Origin: Mameliella sp. MMSF_3455
Lineage (GTDB): Bacteria; Pseudomonadota; Alphaproteobacteria; Rhodobacterales; Rhodobacteraceae
Assembly (NCBI RefSeq): GCF_030733205.1
Contig: NZ_JASHJL010000003.1
Location: 166,564-230,563 of the forward strand
Direction: 5' to 3'
DNA length: 64,000 nt
A program made the translations under genes and the position numbers. Numbering within the stretch: the stretch's first letter is position 1; the number at the start of each line of letters is the position of its first letter. This document shows, piece by piece, positions 34,964 to 43,135 of the stretch. A model generated the notes under the pieces. It did not search any database. It saw nothing but the letters and a program-made list of their open reading frames with translations, and had not been told where the DNA came from.

Positions 34964-36355
34964 ATGTCTGACAAGACCTCAAACCAGATGTGGGGCGGCC
35001 GCTTTGCCGCCGGGCCCGACGCCATCATGGAAGCAATTAACGCCTCCATCGGCTTCGACAAGCGGCTGGCGGCGCAGGACATCGCCGGTTCGCGAGCCCA
35101 TGCCGCCATGCTTGCGGCCCAGGGCATCATCACTGATAGCGATGCAAAGGCGATCCGGGAAGGTTTGCTCACGGTCTTGTCAGAGATCGAAAGCGGCGAT
35201 TTCACCTTTTCCACCGCGCTGGAAGACATTCACATGAATGTCGAGGCACGTCTGAAAGAGGTGATCGGCGAACCGGCCGGGCGTTTGCACACGGGCCGAA
35301 GCCGGAATGACCAGGTGGCGACGGATTTTCGTCTTTGGGTGCGCGATCAGCTGGACGCCGCGGAAACCGGGCTGTTGGCCCTGATCCAGGCGCTGTTGGG
35401 GCAGGCGGAACAGGGCGCGGAATGGGTCATGCCCGGGTTTACCCACCTGCAGACGGCGCAACCCGTGACCTGGGGTCACCACATGATGGCCTATGTCGAG
35501 ATGTTCGGGCGCGATCTGTCCCGCGTGCGCGACGCCCGCGCCCGGATGAACGAATCGCCCCTGGGCGCCGCGGCGCTGGCTGGCACCGGTTTCCCGATCG
35601 ACCGGCACATGACGGCCGAGGCGCTGGGGTTCGACCGGCCGATGGGCAACTCTCTGGATGCGGTTTCGGCGCGGGATTTCGCGCTGGAGTTCCTCTCGGT
35701 GGCGTCGATCAGCGCCATGCACCTCAGCCGCTTTGCCGAAGAACTGGTGATCTGGTCCTCTGCCCAGTTCCGTTTCGTTACCTTGTCGGACCGGTTCAGC
35801 ACCGGGTCCAGCATCATGCCGCAGAAAAAGAACCCGGATGCGGCCGAACTGATCCGCGCCAAGATCGGGCGGATCTTTGGCGCCAATGTCGCGCTGATGA
35901 TGGTGATGAAGGGCCTGCCCTTGGCCTATTCCAAGGACATGCAGGAAGACAAGGAACAGGTCTTCGACGCCGCCGACAACTGGATGCTGGCGCTGGCCGC
36001 GATGGAGGGCATGGTCCGCGACATGAGCGCCAACACCTCCGCGCTGGAAGCGGCGGCGGCGCATGGCTTCTCGACCGCGACCGACCTGGCCGATTGGCTG
36101 GTGCGCGAAACCGGCCTGCCGTTCCGCGATGCGCACCATGTCACCGGCAGCCTCGTGGCCAAGGCCGAGTCCAAGGGATGCGACCTGCCCGACCTGTCAT
36201 TGGAAGAAATGCAGGACGTGCATGGGAATATCGACGCTTCGGTCTATGATGTTCTTGGCGTGCACAATTCTGTCCGGTCCCGGATGAGCTATGGGGGAAC
36301 GGCCCCTCAACGCGTGCGCGAACAGATCGCGGCTTGGAAGGAGCGTTTGGCATGA
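34964..36355 (+). CDS. argH: Argininosuccinate lyase
   Basis: A 463-residue lyase that splits argininosuccinate into arginine and fumarate. The start gives [19 protein letters not shown], preceded by AAGGA. Landmarks are [34 protein letters not shown] and the family signature [15 protein letters not shown] with the catalytic Ser. Full length. A much longer in-frame upstream extension runs antisense through tlpA and is rejected. The stop overlaps the next small lipoprotein gene (ATGA). Confidence 0.97.
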   Translation: MSDKTSNQMWGGRFAAGPDAIMEAINASIGFDKRLAAQDIAGSRAHAAMLAAQGIITDSDAKAIREGLLTVLSEIESGDFTFSTALEDIHMNVEARLKEVIGEPAGRLHTGRSRNDQVATDFRLWVRDQLDAAETGLLALIQALLGQAEQGAEWVMPGFTHLQTAQPVTWGHHMMAYVEMFGRDLSRVRDARARMNESPLGAAALAGTGFPIDRHMTAEALGFDRPMGNSLDAVSARDFALEFLSVASISAMHLSRFAEELVIWSSAQFRFVTLSDRFSTGSSIMPQKKNPDAAELIRAKIGRIFGANVALMMVMKGLPLAYSKDMQEDKEQVFDAADNWMLALAAMEGMVRDMSANTSALEAAAAHGFSTATDLADWLVRETGLPFRDAHHVTGSLVAKAESKGCDLPDLSLEEMQDVHGNIDASVYDVLGVHNSVRSRMSYGGTAPQRVREQIAAWKERLA

Positions 36356-36489
36356 GAGTTCTGGCATTCCTCGGGCTCGTGGCCCTGGCCGCCTGTGGTG
36401 CAGATGGTGAACCGGAAACGCCCGAGGGCAAGACCCCGGCCATTGGCGTCTCGATCACTGGCAAGGCCGAGGTCGGGATCAGAGGCTGA
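36352..36489 (+). CDS. 45-residue mini-lipoprotein
   Basis: A short frame translationally coupled to argH (ATGA). The N terminus [20 protein letters not shown] is a lipoprotein signal with lipobox LAAC, leaving a mature peptide of about 31 residues (rich in Gly, Glu and Pro). In many proteobacteria a mini-lipoprotein (LptM) lies between argH and lysA; this one is in that place, but it lacks the CGxKGPLYxP motif of LptM. Its stop overlaps the DUF2834 start (TGATG). A real gene is likely from export signal, coupling and position. Confidence 0.72.
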   Translation: MRVLAFLGLVALAACGADGEPETPEGKTPAIGVSITGKAEVGIRG

Positions 36490-36797
36490 TGCTGCGGTGG
36501 CTCTGGCTGGCGCTGGCGCTCTGGGGCGCGGTGCATCCGATGTACTACTTCCTGTCTTTCCTGGCGGCGAACGGCTGGCATCTGCAGGTCATGATCGACG
36601 CCTGGTTCGTCAACGACAGCACGCGCGGGCTGACCTGGGACCTGACCATCACCGCCGTGGTCCTGACGATCTGGGTGCTGGCCGAGGTCTCGGTCCGACG
36701 CAACTGGGCTGCACTTCTGGCGATCCCGGCGACCTTCTGCATCGGTGTCAGCTGCGGCTTGCCGCTTTACCTGTATTTCCGCTCGAAGCCGGTTTGA
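36489..36797 (+). CDS. DUF2834 family membrane protein
   Basis: A 102-residue protein with three or four hydrophobic segments: LRWLWLALALWGAVHPMYYFLSFL, ITAVVLTIWVLAEV and LLAIPATFCIGVSCGLPLYLYF. The pattern Y-F-x-F-L...W...F.ND.T.GLTWDLTI is that of DUF2834. The function is unknown. It overlaps the mini-lipoprotein gene by one base and ends before a hairpin. Confidence 0.83.
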   Translation: MLRWLWLALALWGAVHPMYYFLSFLAANGWHLQVMIDAWFVNDSTRGLTWDLTITAVVLTIWVLAEVSVRRNWAALLAIPATFCIGVSCGLPLYLYFRSKPV

Positions 36798-36828
36798 GGG
36801 TCGGCGGGGAAAACCCCGCCAGACACCC
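36797..36828. terminator. Hairpin between DUF2834 and SDR genes
   Basis: Core stem GGCGGGG-AAAA-CCCCGCC (36803-36820), with an outer GAGGGT/ACCCTC pairing extending it. It lies between convergent genes, so it probably terminates both, though no U run follows. Confidence 0.65.
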
Positions 36829-37650
36829 TCAGGTCTTGAGCCAGGCGGCAAAAGCCTCCTTGTGGTCGGGGTGCCAGCGCGATAGCGGCGCACGATTTTC
36901 AGTGATGTCCTGCGCTGCCCAAAGGATCCGCTTGACGTCCGTCGCGCGATCCACGTCGTTGTCGGGGCAAAGAATGTAGAAATCCTCGCGCTCCAGCGCC
37001 TCCAGCAGGAACCCGACCACCTGCTCCGGGGTCCACGCGTCATCCGGCTTTTCCGTCCGGCCGCGCGCGGTCAGGGGTGTGTAAACGAATCCGGGGATGA
37101 ACAGCCGCGCCTCGGTCTGGCAGCCCTCCATGTTGCGCAGTTCGTGTTGCAGTGCCTCGGTGAATGTCTTCACCCCGGACTTGGACACGTTGTAGGCCGG
37201 ATCGCCCGGCGGTGTGGTGATCCCCTGTTTCGACCCGGTGTTCACGATCAGGCCGGAATTGCCCGATGCGGCCATGTCCGGCGCGAAAACCTGGCTGGAC
37301 CGGATGATGCCCCAGAGATTCACGCCGAGGATCTGCTCCCAATTGCCTTCCGTATCGAAGATCGAACTGCCCGGCTGGATGCCGGCGTTGTTCATCAGGA
37401 AATCGACGGGCCCAAGCATTTCTTCGACCTTGGCCTTGAGCCGGCGCAGCTGGATGATGTCGGACACATCCGTTTCCATGCCAAGCGCGGCGCCGGTCTC
37501 GGTCACGGCGTTTTCCAGCGACTCGCCGCGCAGGTCGGCGATGCAGACGCGCATGTCCATTTCGACCAGTCGCTGTGCCATTTCGCGCCCGATGCCAGAG
37601 GCGCCGCCGGTGATCACCGCCACGTTGCCCGGTTTGATGGTCTGATGCAT
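36829..37650 (-). CDS. SDR-family oxidoreductase
   Basis: A 273-residue classical short-chain dehydrogenase. The cofactor motif is VITGGASGIGREMA, NNAG is at about residue 88, the catalytic Ser is in NTGSKQGITTPPG, and the YxxxK motif is AYNVSKSG. After the cofactor beta strand the acidic CIADLRGES suggests NAD rather than NADP. The substrate cannot be inferred; the C-terminal part (EREDFYILCPDNDVDR) is seen in SDRs of unknown role. It has no obvious metabolic partner nearby. Confidence 0.9.
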   Translation of the reverse strand: MHQTIKPGNVAVITGGASGIGREMAQRLVEMDMRVCIADLRGESLENAVTETGAALGMETDVSDIIQLRRLKAKVEEMLGPVDFLMNNAGIQPGSSIFDTEGNWEQILGVNLWGIIRSSQVFAPDMAASGNSGLIVNTGSKQGITTPPGDPAYNVSKSGVKTFTEALQHELRNMEGCQTEARLFIPGFVYTPLTARGRTEKPDDAWTPEQVVGFLLEALEREDFYILCPDNDVDRATDVKRILWAAQDITENRAPLSRWHPDHKEAFAAWLKT

Positions 37651-37717
37651 GGTCTCGCTCCCTCTGACATATAGTCGGCAAATTAGAGTGCCCTACGGGG
37701 GATGTGCAATCGCGGAA

Positions 37718-37783
37718 GGGGGCGCTGCCCCCGTCTCCCTTTGGTCGACCCCCCCGGAGTATTTTGCAGAGAAGAAGCCGGGA
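37718..37783 (+). repeat. Intergenic repeat copy C
   Basis: GGGGGC-GCT-GCCCCC hairpin (37718-37732), then CCCCCCGGAGTATTTTGC and an AGAGAAGAAGCCGGGAG tail. It matches copies A, B and D. It lies upstream of lysA and behind the start of the divergent SDR gene, so here it is not at a 3' end of any recognised gene. Confidence 0.7.
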
Positions 37784-37856
37784 GCACCGCCAGATGGCTC
37801 GGTCCGGCATGAAGAGAGGGCTGGCCCCGTTGCCCGCTCTCGGCTAAAGCGCGGAC

Positions 37857-39122
37857 ATGGATCATTTTCTGTACCGCGACGGGCAGCTCTATGCCGAGGA
37901 CGTTCCGGTGGCCGAGATCGCGGCCGCCGTGGGCGCGCCGTTCTATCTCTATTCCAGCGCGACGCTGGTCCGCCACTTCCGGCTTTTCGACGAGGCGCTG
38001 GACTGGGGGCCGCATCTTGTCTGCTACGCGATGAAGGCCGCCTCGAACCAGGCGATCCTGAAGACGCTGGCTGCCGAGGGCGCGGGTATGGATGTGGTCT
38101 CGGGCGGGGAATACGCGCGTGCCAAGGCCGCGGGTGTCCCGGGCGAGCGGATCGTCTTTTCCGGCGTGGGCAAGACGGGGGCAGAGATCCGCGCGGCGCT
38201 GGAGGGCGGCATCCGCCAATTCAACGTCGAGAGCGAGCCCGAGATGCGGGTGATTTCCGAGGTGGCGGCCTCGATGGGGGTCGAGGCGCCGATCACGCTG
38301 CGGGTCAACCCGGACGTGGACGCCAAGACCCACGCCAAGATCGCCACCGGCAAGTCGGAGAACAAGTTCGGCATCCCGATCGCCCGCGCGCGGGAGGTCT
38401 ACGCCGAGGCGGCCCGCCTGCCGGGGCTGAAGGTCGTCGGCATCGACGTGCATATCGGCAGCCAGCTGACCCAGCTGGAGCCCTTCGAGCAGGCCTATAC
38501 CAAGGTCGCCGAACTGACCGAGGCGCTGCGCGCAGACGGGCATGACATCACCCGCCTGGACTTGGGCGGCGGTCTGGGTATCCCCTATGCCCGTTCGAAC
38601 GAGGCGCCGCCGCTGCCGACCGACTACGGCGCGCTGATCCAGCGTACCGTGGGCCACTTGGGCTGCGAGATCGAGATCGAGCCGGGCCGCCTGATCATCG
38701 GCAACGCGGGGCTGCTGGTCAGCGGGGTCATCTACGTCAAGCATGGCGAGGGGCGGGACTTCCTGATTCTCGATGCGGCGATGAATGACCTCATCCGCCC
38801 GGCCATGTACGAGGCGCACCACGAAATCGTGCCTGTAAAAGAGGCAGCGCCGGGGGCCGAGCTGTCGCCCTATGACATCGTCGGACCGGTCTGCGAGACC
38901 GGAGACACCTTTGCCAAGGGCCGCCTGATGCCGCCCGTAGCGGCGGGCGATCTGGTCGCTTTCCGTTCGGCCGGGGCATATGGCGCCGCGATGGCCAGCG
39001 AATACAACACCCGGCCATTGGTGCCCGAGGTGCTGGTGCACGGCGATCAATTCGCAGTTATCCGCCCAAGGCCGACCTTTGACGACATCATAAATCGCGA
39101 TACCATCCCCGAGTGGCTGTGA
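37857..39122 (+). CDS. lysA: Diaminopimelate decarboxylase
   Basis: A 421-residue fold-type III PLP enzyme making lysine from meso-diaminopimelate. The PLP lysine is K60 in LVCYAMKAASN. Other landmarks are VVSGGEYARA, NKFGIPIARAREV, DVHIGSQLTQLEPF, LDLGGGLGIPY, EPGRLIIGNAG and GPVCETGDTFA with the catalytic Cys. Full length. The ribosome-binding site is weak (GCGGAC). A hairpin at 39129-39155 follows the stop. Confidence 0.97.
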   Translation: MDHFLYRDGQLYAEDVPVAEIAAAVGAPFYLYSSATLVRHFRLFDEALDWGPHLVCYAMKAASNQAILKTLAAEGAGMDVVSGGEYARAKAAGVPGERIVFSGVGKTGAEIRAALEGGIRQFNVESEPEMRVISEVAASMGVEAPITLRVNPDVDAKTHAKIATGKSENKFGIPIARAREVYAEAARLPGLKVVGIDVHIGSQLTQLEPFEQAYTKVAELTEALRADGHDITRLDLGGGLGIPYARSNEAPPLPTDYGALIQRTVGHLGCEIEIEPGRLIIGNAGLLVSGVIYVKHGEGRDFLILDAAMNDLIRPAMYEAHHEIVPVKEAAPGAELSPYDIVGPVCETGDTFAKGRLMPPVAAGDLVAFRSAGAYGAAMASEYNTRPLVPEVLVHGDQFAVIRPRPTFDDIINRDTIPEWL

Positions 39123-39128
39123 GGACTT

Positions 39129-39155
39129 CTCCTCGCAGTCTGACCCTGCGAGGAG
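39129..39155 (+). promoter_or_regulatory. Hairpin masking the ribosome-binding site of the TIGR02302 gene
   Basis: A perfect 10-base-pair stem CTCCTCGCAG/CTGCGAGGAG with a 7-base loop in the 37-base gap after lysA. The AGGAG at the 3' end of the stem is the ribosome-binding site for the ATG at 39160. It may reduce initiation unless opened, or act as a weak terminator; there is no U run. Confidence 0.6.
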
Positions 39156-39159
39156 CGCC

Positions 39160-41703
39160 ATGGCCCCGAACCGGACCGACATCCCCGAGATCTTCCGCAC
39201 CCTGCGTTGGCCGCTGGTCCTGACCCGACTTGGCATGGTGGCCGAACGGCTGGCGCGGTCCTTCTGGCCGCTCTGGTCGATTGCGGTCTTTGCGCTCGCG
39301 CTTTTGATGCTGGGCGTGCAGGACGAGGTTGCGGTGGAATGGGTCTGGGGCGCGGCCGTTCTGCTTGGGAGCGGTGCGATCTGGGCGGCCTGGTACGGCG
39401 TGCGGCATTTCCGCTGGCCCTCTCGTGGTGCTGCGATGCTGCGGCTGGACGGCACGCTGAAAGGCAATCCGATCCAGGCGGCGCTGGACACCCAGGCCAT
39501 CGGGGGAGGCGATGCCTCTTCCACCGCGGTCTGGCGGGCACACCAGAAACGCATGCGCGACCGGCTGGCCGAGGCGCGGGCGGTCGAGCCGGACCTGCGC
39601 GTATCGCGGAACGATCCGCTGGCCCTGCGCTATGTCGCGCTGCTGGCGCTGTCGGTGGCCATCCTGTTCGGGTCGCTGGTGCGGGTGCAATCCGTGACGG
39701 GAATGGGCGCCGGCGGGCCCGATCTGGCACAGGGTCCGGCCTGGGAGGGCTGGATGCAGCCGCCCGCCTACACGCGCCTGCCCTCGGTCTACCTGAATGA
39801 CATCACCGCGCCGGAAATCGACGTGCCGGAAGGCGCCGAGATCACCCTGCGCATGTATGGCGAAGTTGGCGCGCTGAGCGTGCGTGAGAGCATCTCGGGC
39901 CGCGACCTGAGCCCGGAAGAGGCGCAGGACACGGCGCAGGACTTTGCGGTTCTGAAATCCGGTGAACTGGCGGTGGACGGGCCCGGCGGACGCGTCTGGC
40001 AGATCGCCATGATCCCGGACGCGGCGCCCGCCGTGAAACGAGATGGCGAGATCGAGGTCAGCTACGAGGGCGAGGCGCAGATCCCCTTTACCGCCAGTGA
40101 CGACCACGGGGTTGTCATGGGCACGGCGCGGTTCACGCTGGACCTGGCCCAAGTGGATCGCCGCTATGGCCGTGCGATCGAGCCCGAGCCGCGCGACACC
40201 ATCGAGGTGCCGCTGCCGATGCCGGTAGCGGGTGACCGGTCCGAGTTCACCGAGGTGCTCGTGGGCAATTTCTCTCTGCATCCCTGGGCGAACCTGCCGG
40301 TCAAGCTGTCGCTGGAGGTCCAGGACGGGCGTGGCCAGAGCGGCCTGTCGGAACCGCAGTCGATGATCATGCCCGGTCGGCGCTTTTTCGATCCTGTCGC
40401 CGCGGCGCTGATCGAACAGCGGCAGGCGTTGCTGTGGAACCGTGAGAACGCGGCCAATATTGCGATGATCTTCAAGACGATCCTGAACGAGCCGGACGAC
40501 CTGTTCCGCAAGGATGTCGAGTACATGCGCCTGCGGGCATTGACCAAGCGGCTGGAGACGCTGGCGAAATACGGTGCCATCACCGACGAGAAACAGGACG
40601 AGCTGGCGCAGAAAATGTGGGACCTGGCGCTGGAAATGGAAGAAGGCGACCTGGAGGATGCGCGTCAGCGCATGGAGCGCGCACGCGAACGCCTGGAAGA
40701 GGCGATGAAGAACGGCGCCACCGACCAGGAAATCGCCGAGCTGATGCAGGAGTTGCGTGAGGCGACACGGGACTACATGCGCCAGTTGGGCCAGCAGCAG
40801 GCGCAGCAAGATCCCGACGGCCAGCAGATGAACCCGCAGGACATGATCGAGATGTCGCAGGACGACATCCAGCGCATGATGGACCGCATTCAGGAACTGA
40901 TGGAGCAGGGCCGGATGGCCGAGGCGGCCGAAGCCATGCGCCAGTTGCAGGAAATGCTGGACAACATGCAGATCACCCAGGGCCCCGGTGGCGGCGGGCA
41001 GTCGCCCGGCGAACAGGCGATGGAGGGGCTGGCCGACACGCTGCGTGAACAGCAGGAGTTGTCGGACGAGGCATTCCGCGATCTCAACAACGGACAGCGT
41101 GGCCAGGGCCAACGGCAACCGGGACAGGGACCGCAGGGTCAGGATCGCCAGCCCGGCCAGGGTCAGGCGGGACCCGAACCCGGACAAGGCCAGGGCGGAG
41201 ACGACCCGGCCAGCGAACTGGCCGAGCGCCAGCGCGCCCTGCGGGACGAGCTCAACCGCCAGCGTCAGGCATTGCCGGGCCAGGGCACCGAGGCGGGCGA
41301 ACGCGCCGCCGAAGCGCTAGAGCGGGCCGAGGGTGCAATGGACGGGGCCGAAGACGCCTTGCGCGACGGTGATCTTGGCCGCGCGATCGACCAGCAATCG
41401 CGCGCCCTGGAAGCGCTTCGTGAAGGCATGCGCAACCTTGGCGAGGCGCTTGCGCAGCAACAGCAGCAGCGCACCGGCGAACAGGGTTTCGCCGATGGCG
41501 GGGACCCGGGCGAGCAGCGCGATCCGCTTGGCCGCAACACCGGCAACACCGGTCGGGTCGGCACCGACGAGGGGCTGTTGCAGGGCAAGGACGTCTATCG
41601 CCGGGCAGAGGAACTGCTGGGCGAACTGCGCCGCCGTTCGGGTGAGCTGGACCGTCCCGAGGAAGAGCGCAACTATCTCGACCGGCTGCTGGAACGGTTC
41701 TGA
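39160..41703 (+). CDS. TIGR02302-type large membrane protein (DUF4175)
   Basis: An 847-residue protein. The N-terminal part has two or three membrane segments (SFWPLWSIAVFALALLMLGV; AVLLGSGAIWAAWYGVRHF; LALSVAILFGSLVRVQSV). A middle domain rich in beta strands follows (about 190-420), then a long helical Gln/Met/Glu-rich region (about 420-600) with MQELREATRDYMRQLGQQQAQ. A low-complexity Gly/Gln/Pro stretch (about 640-690, GQGQRQPGQGPQGQ-type repeats) precedes the C-terminal coiled-coil. This is the family known only as TIGR02302 in Rhodobacterales and Rhizobiales; its function is unknown. It follows lysA, as commonly seen. Confidence 0.9.
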   Translation: MAPNRTDIPEIFRTLRWPLVLTRLGMVAERLARSFWPLWSIAVFALALLMLGVQDEVAVEWVWGAAVLLGSGAIWAAWYGVRHFRWPSRGAAMLRLDGTLKGNPIQAALDTQAIGGGDASSTAVWRAHQKRMRDRLAEARAVEPDLRVSRNDPLALRYVALLALSVAILFGSLVRVQSVTGMGAGGPDLAQGPAWEGWMQPPAYTRLPSVYLNDITAPEIDVPEGAEITLRMYGEVGALSVRESISGRDLSPEEAQDTAQDFAVLKSGELAVDGPGGRVWQIAMIPDAAPAVKRDGEIEVSYEGEAQIPFTASDDHGVVMGTARFTLDLAQVDRRYGRAIEPEPRDTIEVPLPMPVAGDRSEFTEVLVGNFSLHPWANLPVKLSLEVQDGRGQSGLSEPQSMIMPGRRFFDPVAAALIEQRQALLWNRENAANIAMIFKTILNEPDDLFRKDVEYMRLRALTKRLETLAKYGAITDEKQDELAQKMWDLALEMEEGDLEDARQRMERARERLEEAMKNGATDQEIAELMQELREATRDYMRQLGQQQAQQDPDGQQMNPQDMIEMSQDDIQRMMDRIQELMEQGRMAEAAEAMRQLQEMLDNMQITQGPGGGGQSPGEQAMEGLADTLREQQELSDEAFRDLNNGQRGQGQRQPGQGPQGQDRQPGQGQAGPEPGQGQGGDDPASELAERQRALRDELNRQRQALPGQGTEAGERAAEALERAEGAMDGAEDALRDGDLGRAIDQQSRALEALREGMRNLGEALAQQQQQRTGEQGFADGGDPGEQRDPLGRNTGNTGRVGTDEGLLQGKDVYRRAEELLGELRRRSGELDRPEEERNYLDRLLERF

Positions 41704-41744
41704 TCGCGCAATCCGATTGTGCGCTTGCGCGCGCAGTTTGTCTC

Positions 41745-41812
41745 GGGCCCGGCCTGTGGCCGGGCCCTCGGAACGCCTCCGGCGGGAGTATTTTCAAAGA
41801 GAAGAAGCCGGG
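41745..41812 (+). repeat. Intergenic repeat copy D
   Basis: A perfect 10-base-pair hairpin GGGCCCGGCC-TGT-GGCCGGGCCC (41745-41767), then CCGGCGGGAGTATTTTCAAA and GAGAAGAAGCCGGGG. The hairpin differs in sequence from copies A-C but the core and order are the same. It lies between the convergent TIGR02302 and arfB genes. Confidence 0.7.
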
Positions 41813-41813
41813 G

Positions 41814-42236
41814 TCAGGTGTCGGGGTCGACCTTGCCGCGCAGGGATTTGACTTCGCCACGCTGTTTCTTGGCCGCAAGGCGGCGCTTTTTCGAGCCCAG
41901 CGTGGGTTTGGTGGGGATGCGGCGCTTGGGCTTTTGCGTGGCCCTCAGCACCAGTTCCGCCAGCCGCTCGCGGGCGATTTCGCGGTTGCGGGCCTGGCTG
42001 CGGGTTTCCTCGACCTGGATGACGACGGCGCCGTCCTTGGTCCAGCGGCGCCCGGCCAGCTTGCGCAGCCGTGTCTTGACCGCTTGCGGCAAGTTGGGGG
42101 AGCGCTCGACCTCGAACCTCAGCTCGACGGCGGTCGAGACCTTGTTGACGTTCTGGCCGCCCGGACCGGAGGCGCGGATGAATTGTTCGGTCAGTTCCCA
42201 GTCTTCGAGGCTGATTTGGTCGGTGATCCGCAGCAT
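41814..42236 (-). CDS. arfB: Alternative ribosome-rescue factor B (peptidyl-tRNA hydrolase ArfB)
   Basis: A 140-residue release-factor-like protein. The GGQ motif at residues 26-28 lies in RASGPGGQNVNKVSTAVELRF, the catalytic loop that hydrolyses peptidyl-tRNA. The C-terminal basic tail (KPKRRIPTKPTLGSKKRRLAAKKQR) is the part that enters the empty mRNA channel of stalled ribosomes. The ATG at 42236 begins MLRITDQISLEDWELTEQF. An in-frame extension to 42323 would run through the terminator and is rejected. The intrinsic terminator ends about 15-22 bases upstream of the start, after the 18-codon ORF described at 42353-42409. Confidence 0.95.
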   Translation of the reverse strand: MLRITDQISLEDWELTEQFIRASGPGGQNVNKVSTAVELRFEVERSPNLPQAVKTRLRKLAGRRWTKDGAVVIQVEETRSQARNREIARERLAELVLRATQKPKRRIPTKPTLGSKKRRLAAKKQRGEVKSLRGKVDPDT

Positions 42237-42250
42237 GGGGAAAGACCTAG

Positions 42251-42286
42251 TGCAAAATAAAAAGGGCCGCCAGATCAGCGGCCCTT
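42251..42286 (-). terminator. Intrinsic terminator just upstream of arfB
   Basis: On the minus strand AAGGGCCGC-TGATCTG-GCGGCCCTT followed by TTTATTTTG: a 9-base-pair stem and a clear U-rich tail. It ends the transcript carrying the 18-codon ORF. As it lies immediately before arfB on the same strand, read-through or attenuation would decide whether arfB is expressed from that promoter. Confidence 0.85.
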
Positions 42287-42352
42287 CGAGAATACGGAGG
42301 CGGGGCCGGTTAGGCACTGCCAATTCGGGGGATCATCTCCCCAGGGGCTGCC

Positions 42353-42409
42353 CTAGAGCGCGCTCTCCCGAACTGTTCCGACACCTCTCTCCAATGCTTC
42401 TCTCGACAC
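42353..42409 (-). CDS. 18-codon mini-ORF with full-length Shine-Dalgarno match
   Basis: A GTG at 42409 is preceded at ideal spacing (7 bases) by GGAGG inside GAAAGGAGGTGATCCAG (42409-42425), a 15-17 base complement of the 16S rRNA 3' tail. The frame reads MSREALERGVGTVRESAL and stops at TAG (42353-42355). It is followed by a GGGGA-GATGA-TCCCC element and the intrinsic terminator at 42251-42286. The peptide has no known relative that I recognise. The extreme ribosome-binding site, short frame and terminator before arfB suggest a leader peptide or a ribosome-sensing RNA. Confidence 0.5.
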   Translation of the reverse strand: MSREALERGVGTVRESAL

Positions 42410-42489
42410 TGGATCACCTCCTTTCAGCTGTTGAAAACGCAAGATGATGGTGCCACGCACATGGCAAACCACAAAGTCTTTTTTGCGCT

Positions 42490-43131
42490 TCAAGCCAATT
42501 TTTGATTCTGCAGTGCCCGCGAAACGATCATCCGGAACGGGATCAGGGCGATGAGGGCGAGGCAGAGTTTAACCATCCAGTCCGCCACGGCGAGCGAGAC
42601 CCAGTAGGGAAGGGCGGGGCCCGCGCCCAGCAGCGGCCGGACTTCATTGGCCCAGGAGACATCGTTTCCGGGCTCGATCCAGGTCAGCCCGGACGAGAAG
42701 GCGATGGTGAAGAACAGCGCCGTGTCCAGCGTCGAGCCGACGAGCGTCGAGGCCAGCGGCGCGCGCCACCATTTGCCGGTGCGCAGTCGGTCAAAGATCG
42801 CCACGTCCATCATCTGGGCGGTCAGGAAGGCCAGGCCCGAAGCGATGGCGATCCGCAGCGTCACGGCCGGGTAGGTGAACCCGTCGCCCTGCAGCATGAT
42901 CTGCGTGCCCACGAGCGAACAGAAGACGCCGACGATGAAGCCGACAAAGACCACTTGCCGCGCCGGGCCGGGTCCGTAGATGCGGTTCATCAGGTCTGTG
43001 ACCAGGAAGGCCAGCGGATAGGTGAAGGCGCCCCAGGTCAGCCACTGGCCGAACAGGAACTGGACGAGGATGTTGGAGGCGAGCACGATGGCCGCCATGG
43101 CAAGAATGCCGGGAAGATGTCTGCGCGTCAT
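42490..43131 (-). CDS. yhhQ: Queuosine precursor transporter (YhhQ family)
   Basis: A 213-residue integral membrane protein with about six hydrophobic segments. Family landmarks are MAAIVLASNILVQFLFG, the conserved AFLVTDLMNRIYGPGPARQVV, AQMMDVAIFDRLR and STLVGSTLDTALFFTIAFSSG. YhhQ (COG1738) takes up preQ0/preQ1, precursors of the tRNA base queuosine. A possible preQ1-I-like element just upstream fits this role. The reading frame ends at 42490, and the mini-ORF leader of arfB begins shortly after on the same strand. Confidence 0.92.
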   Translation of the reverse strand: MTRRHLPGILAMAAIVLASNILVQFLFGQWLTWGAFTYPLAFLVTDLMNRIYGPGPARQVVFVGFIVGVFCSLVGTQIMLQGDGFTYPAVTLRIAIASGLAFLTAQMMDVAIFDRLRTGKWWRAPLASTLVGSTLDTALFFTIAFSSGLTWIEPGNDVSWANEVRPLLGAGPALPYWVSLAVADWMVKLCLALIALIPFRMIVSRALQNQKLA

Positions 43132-43135
43132 TGGT

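Noticed and set aside
37683..41187. Long antisense frames across lysA and the TIGR02302 gene
   Set aside because: They overlap two well-supported genes on the other strand and show no family features.
42409..42425. A fragment of 16S rRNA
   Set aside because: Only about 17 bases match the 16S 3' end, with nothing further upstream; the orientation and spacing to a GTG make a Shine-Dalgarno role more likely.
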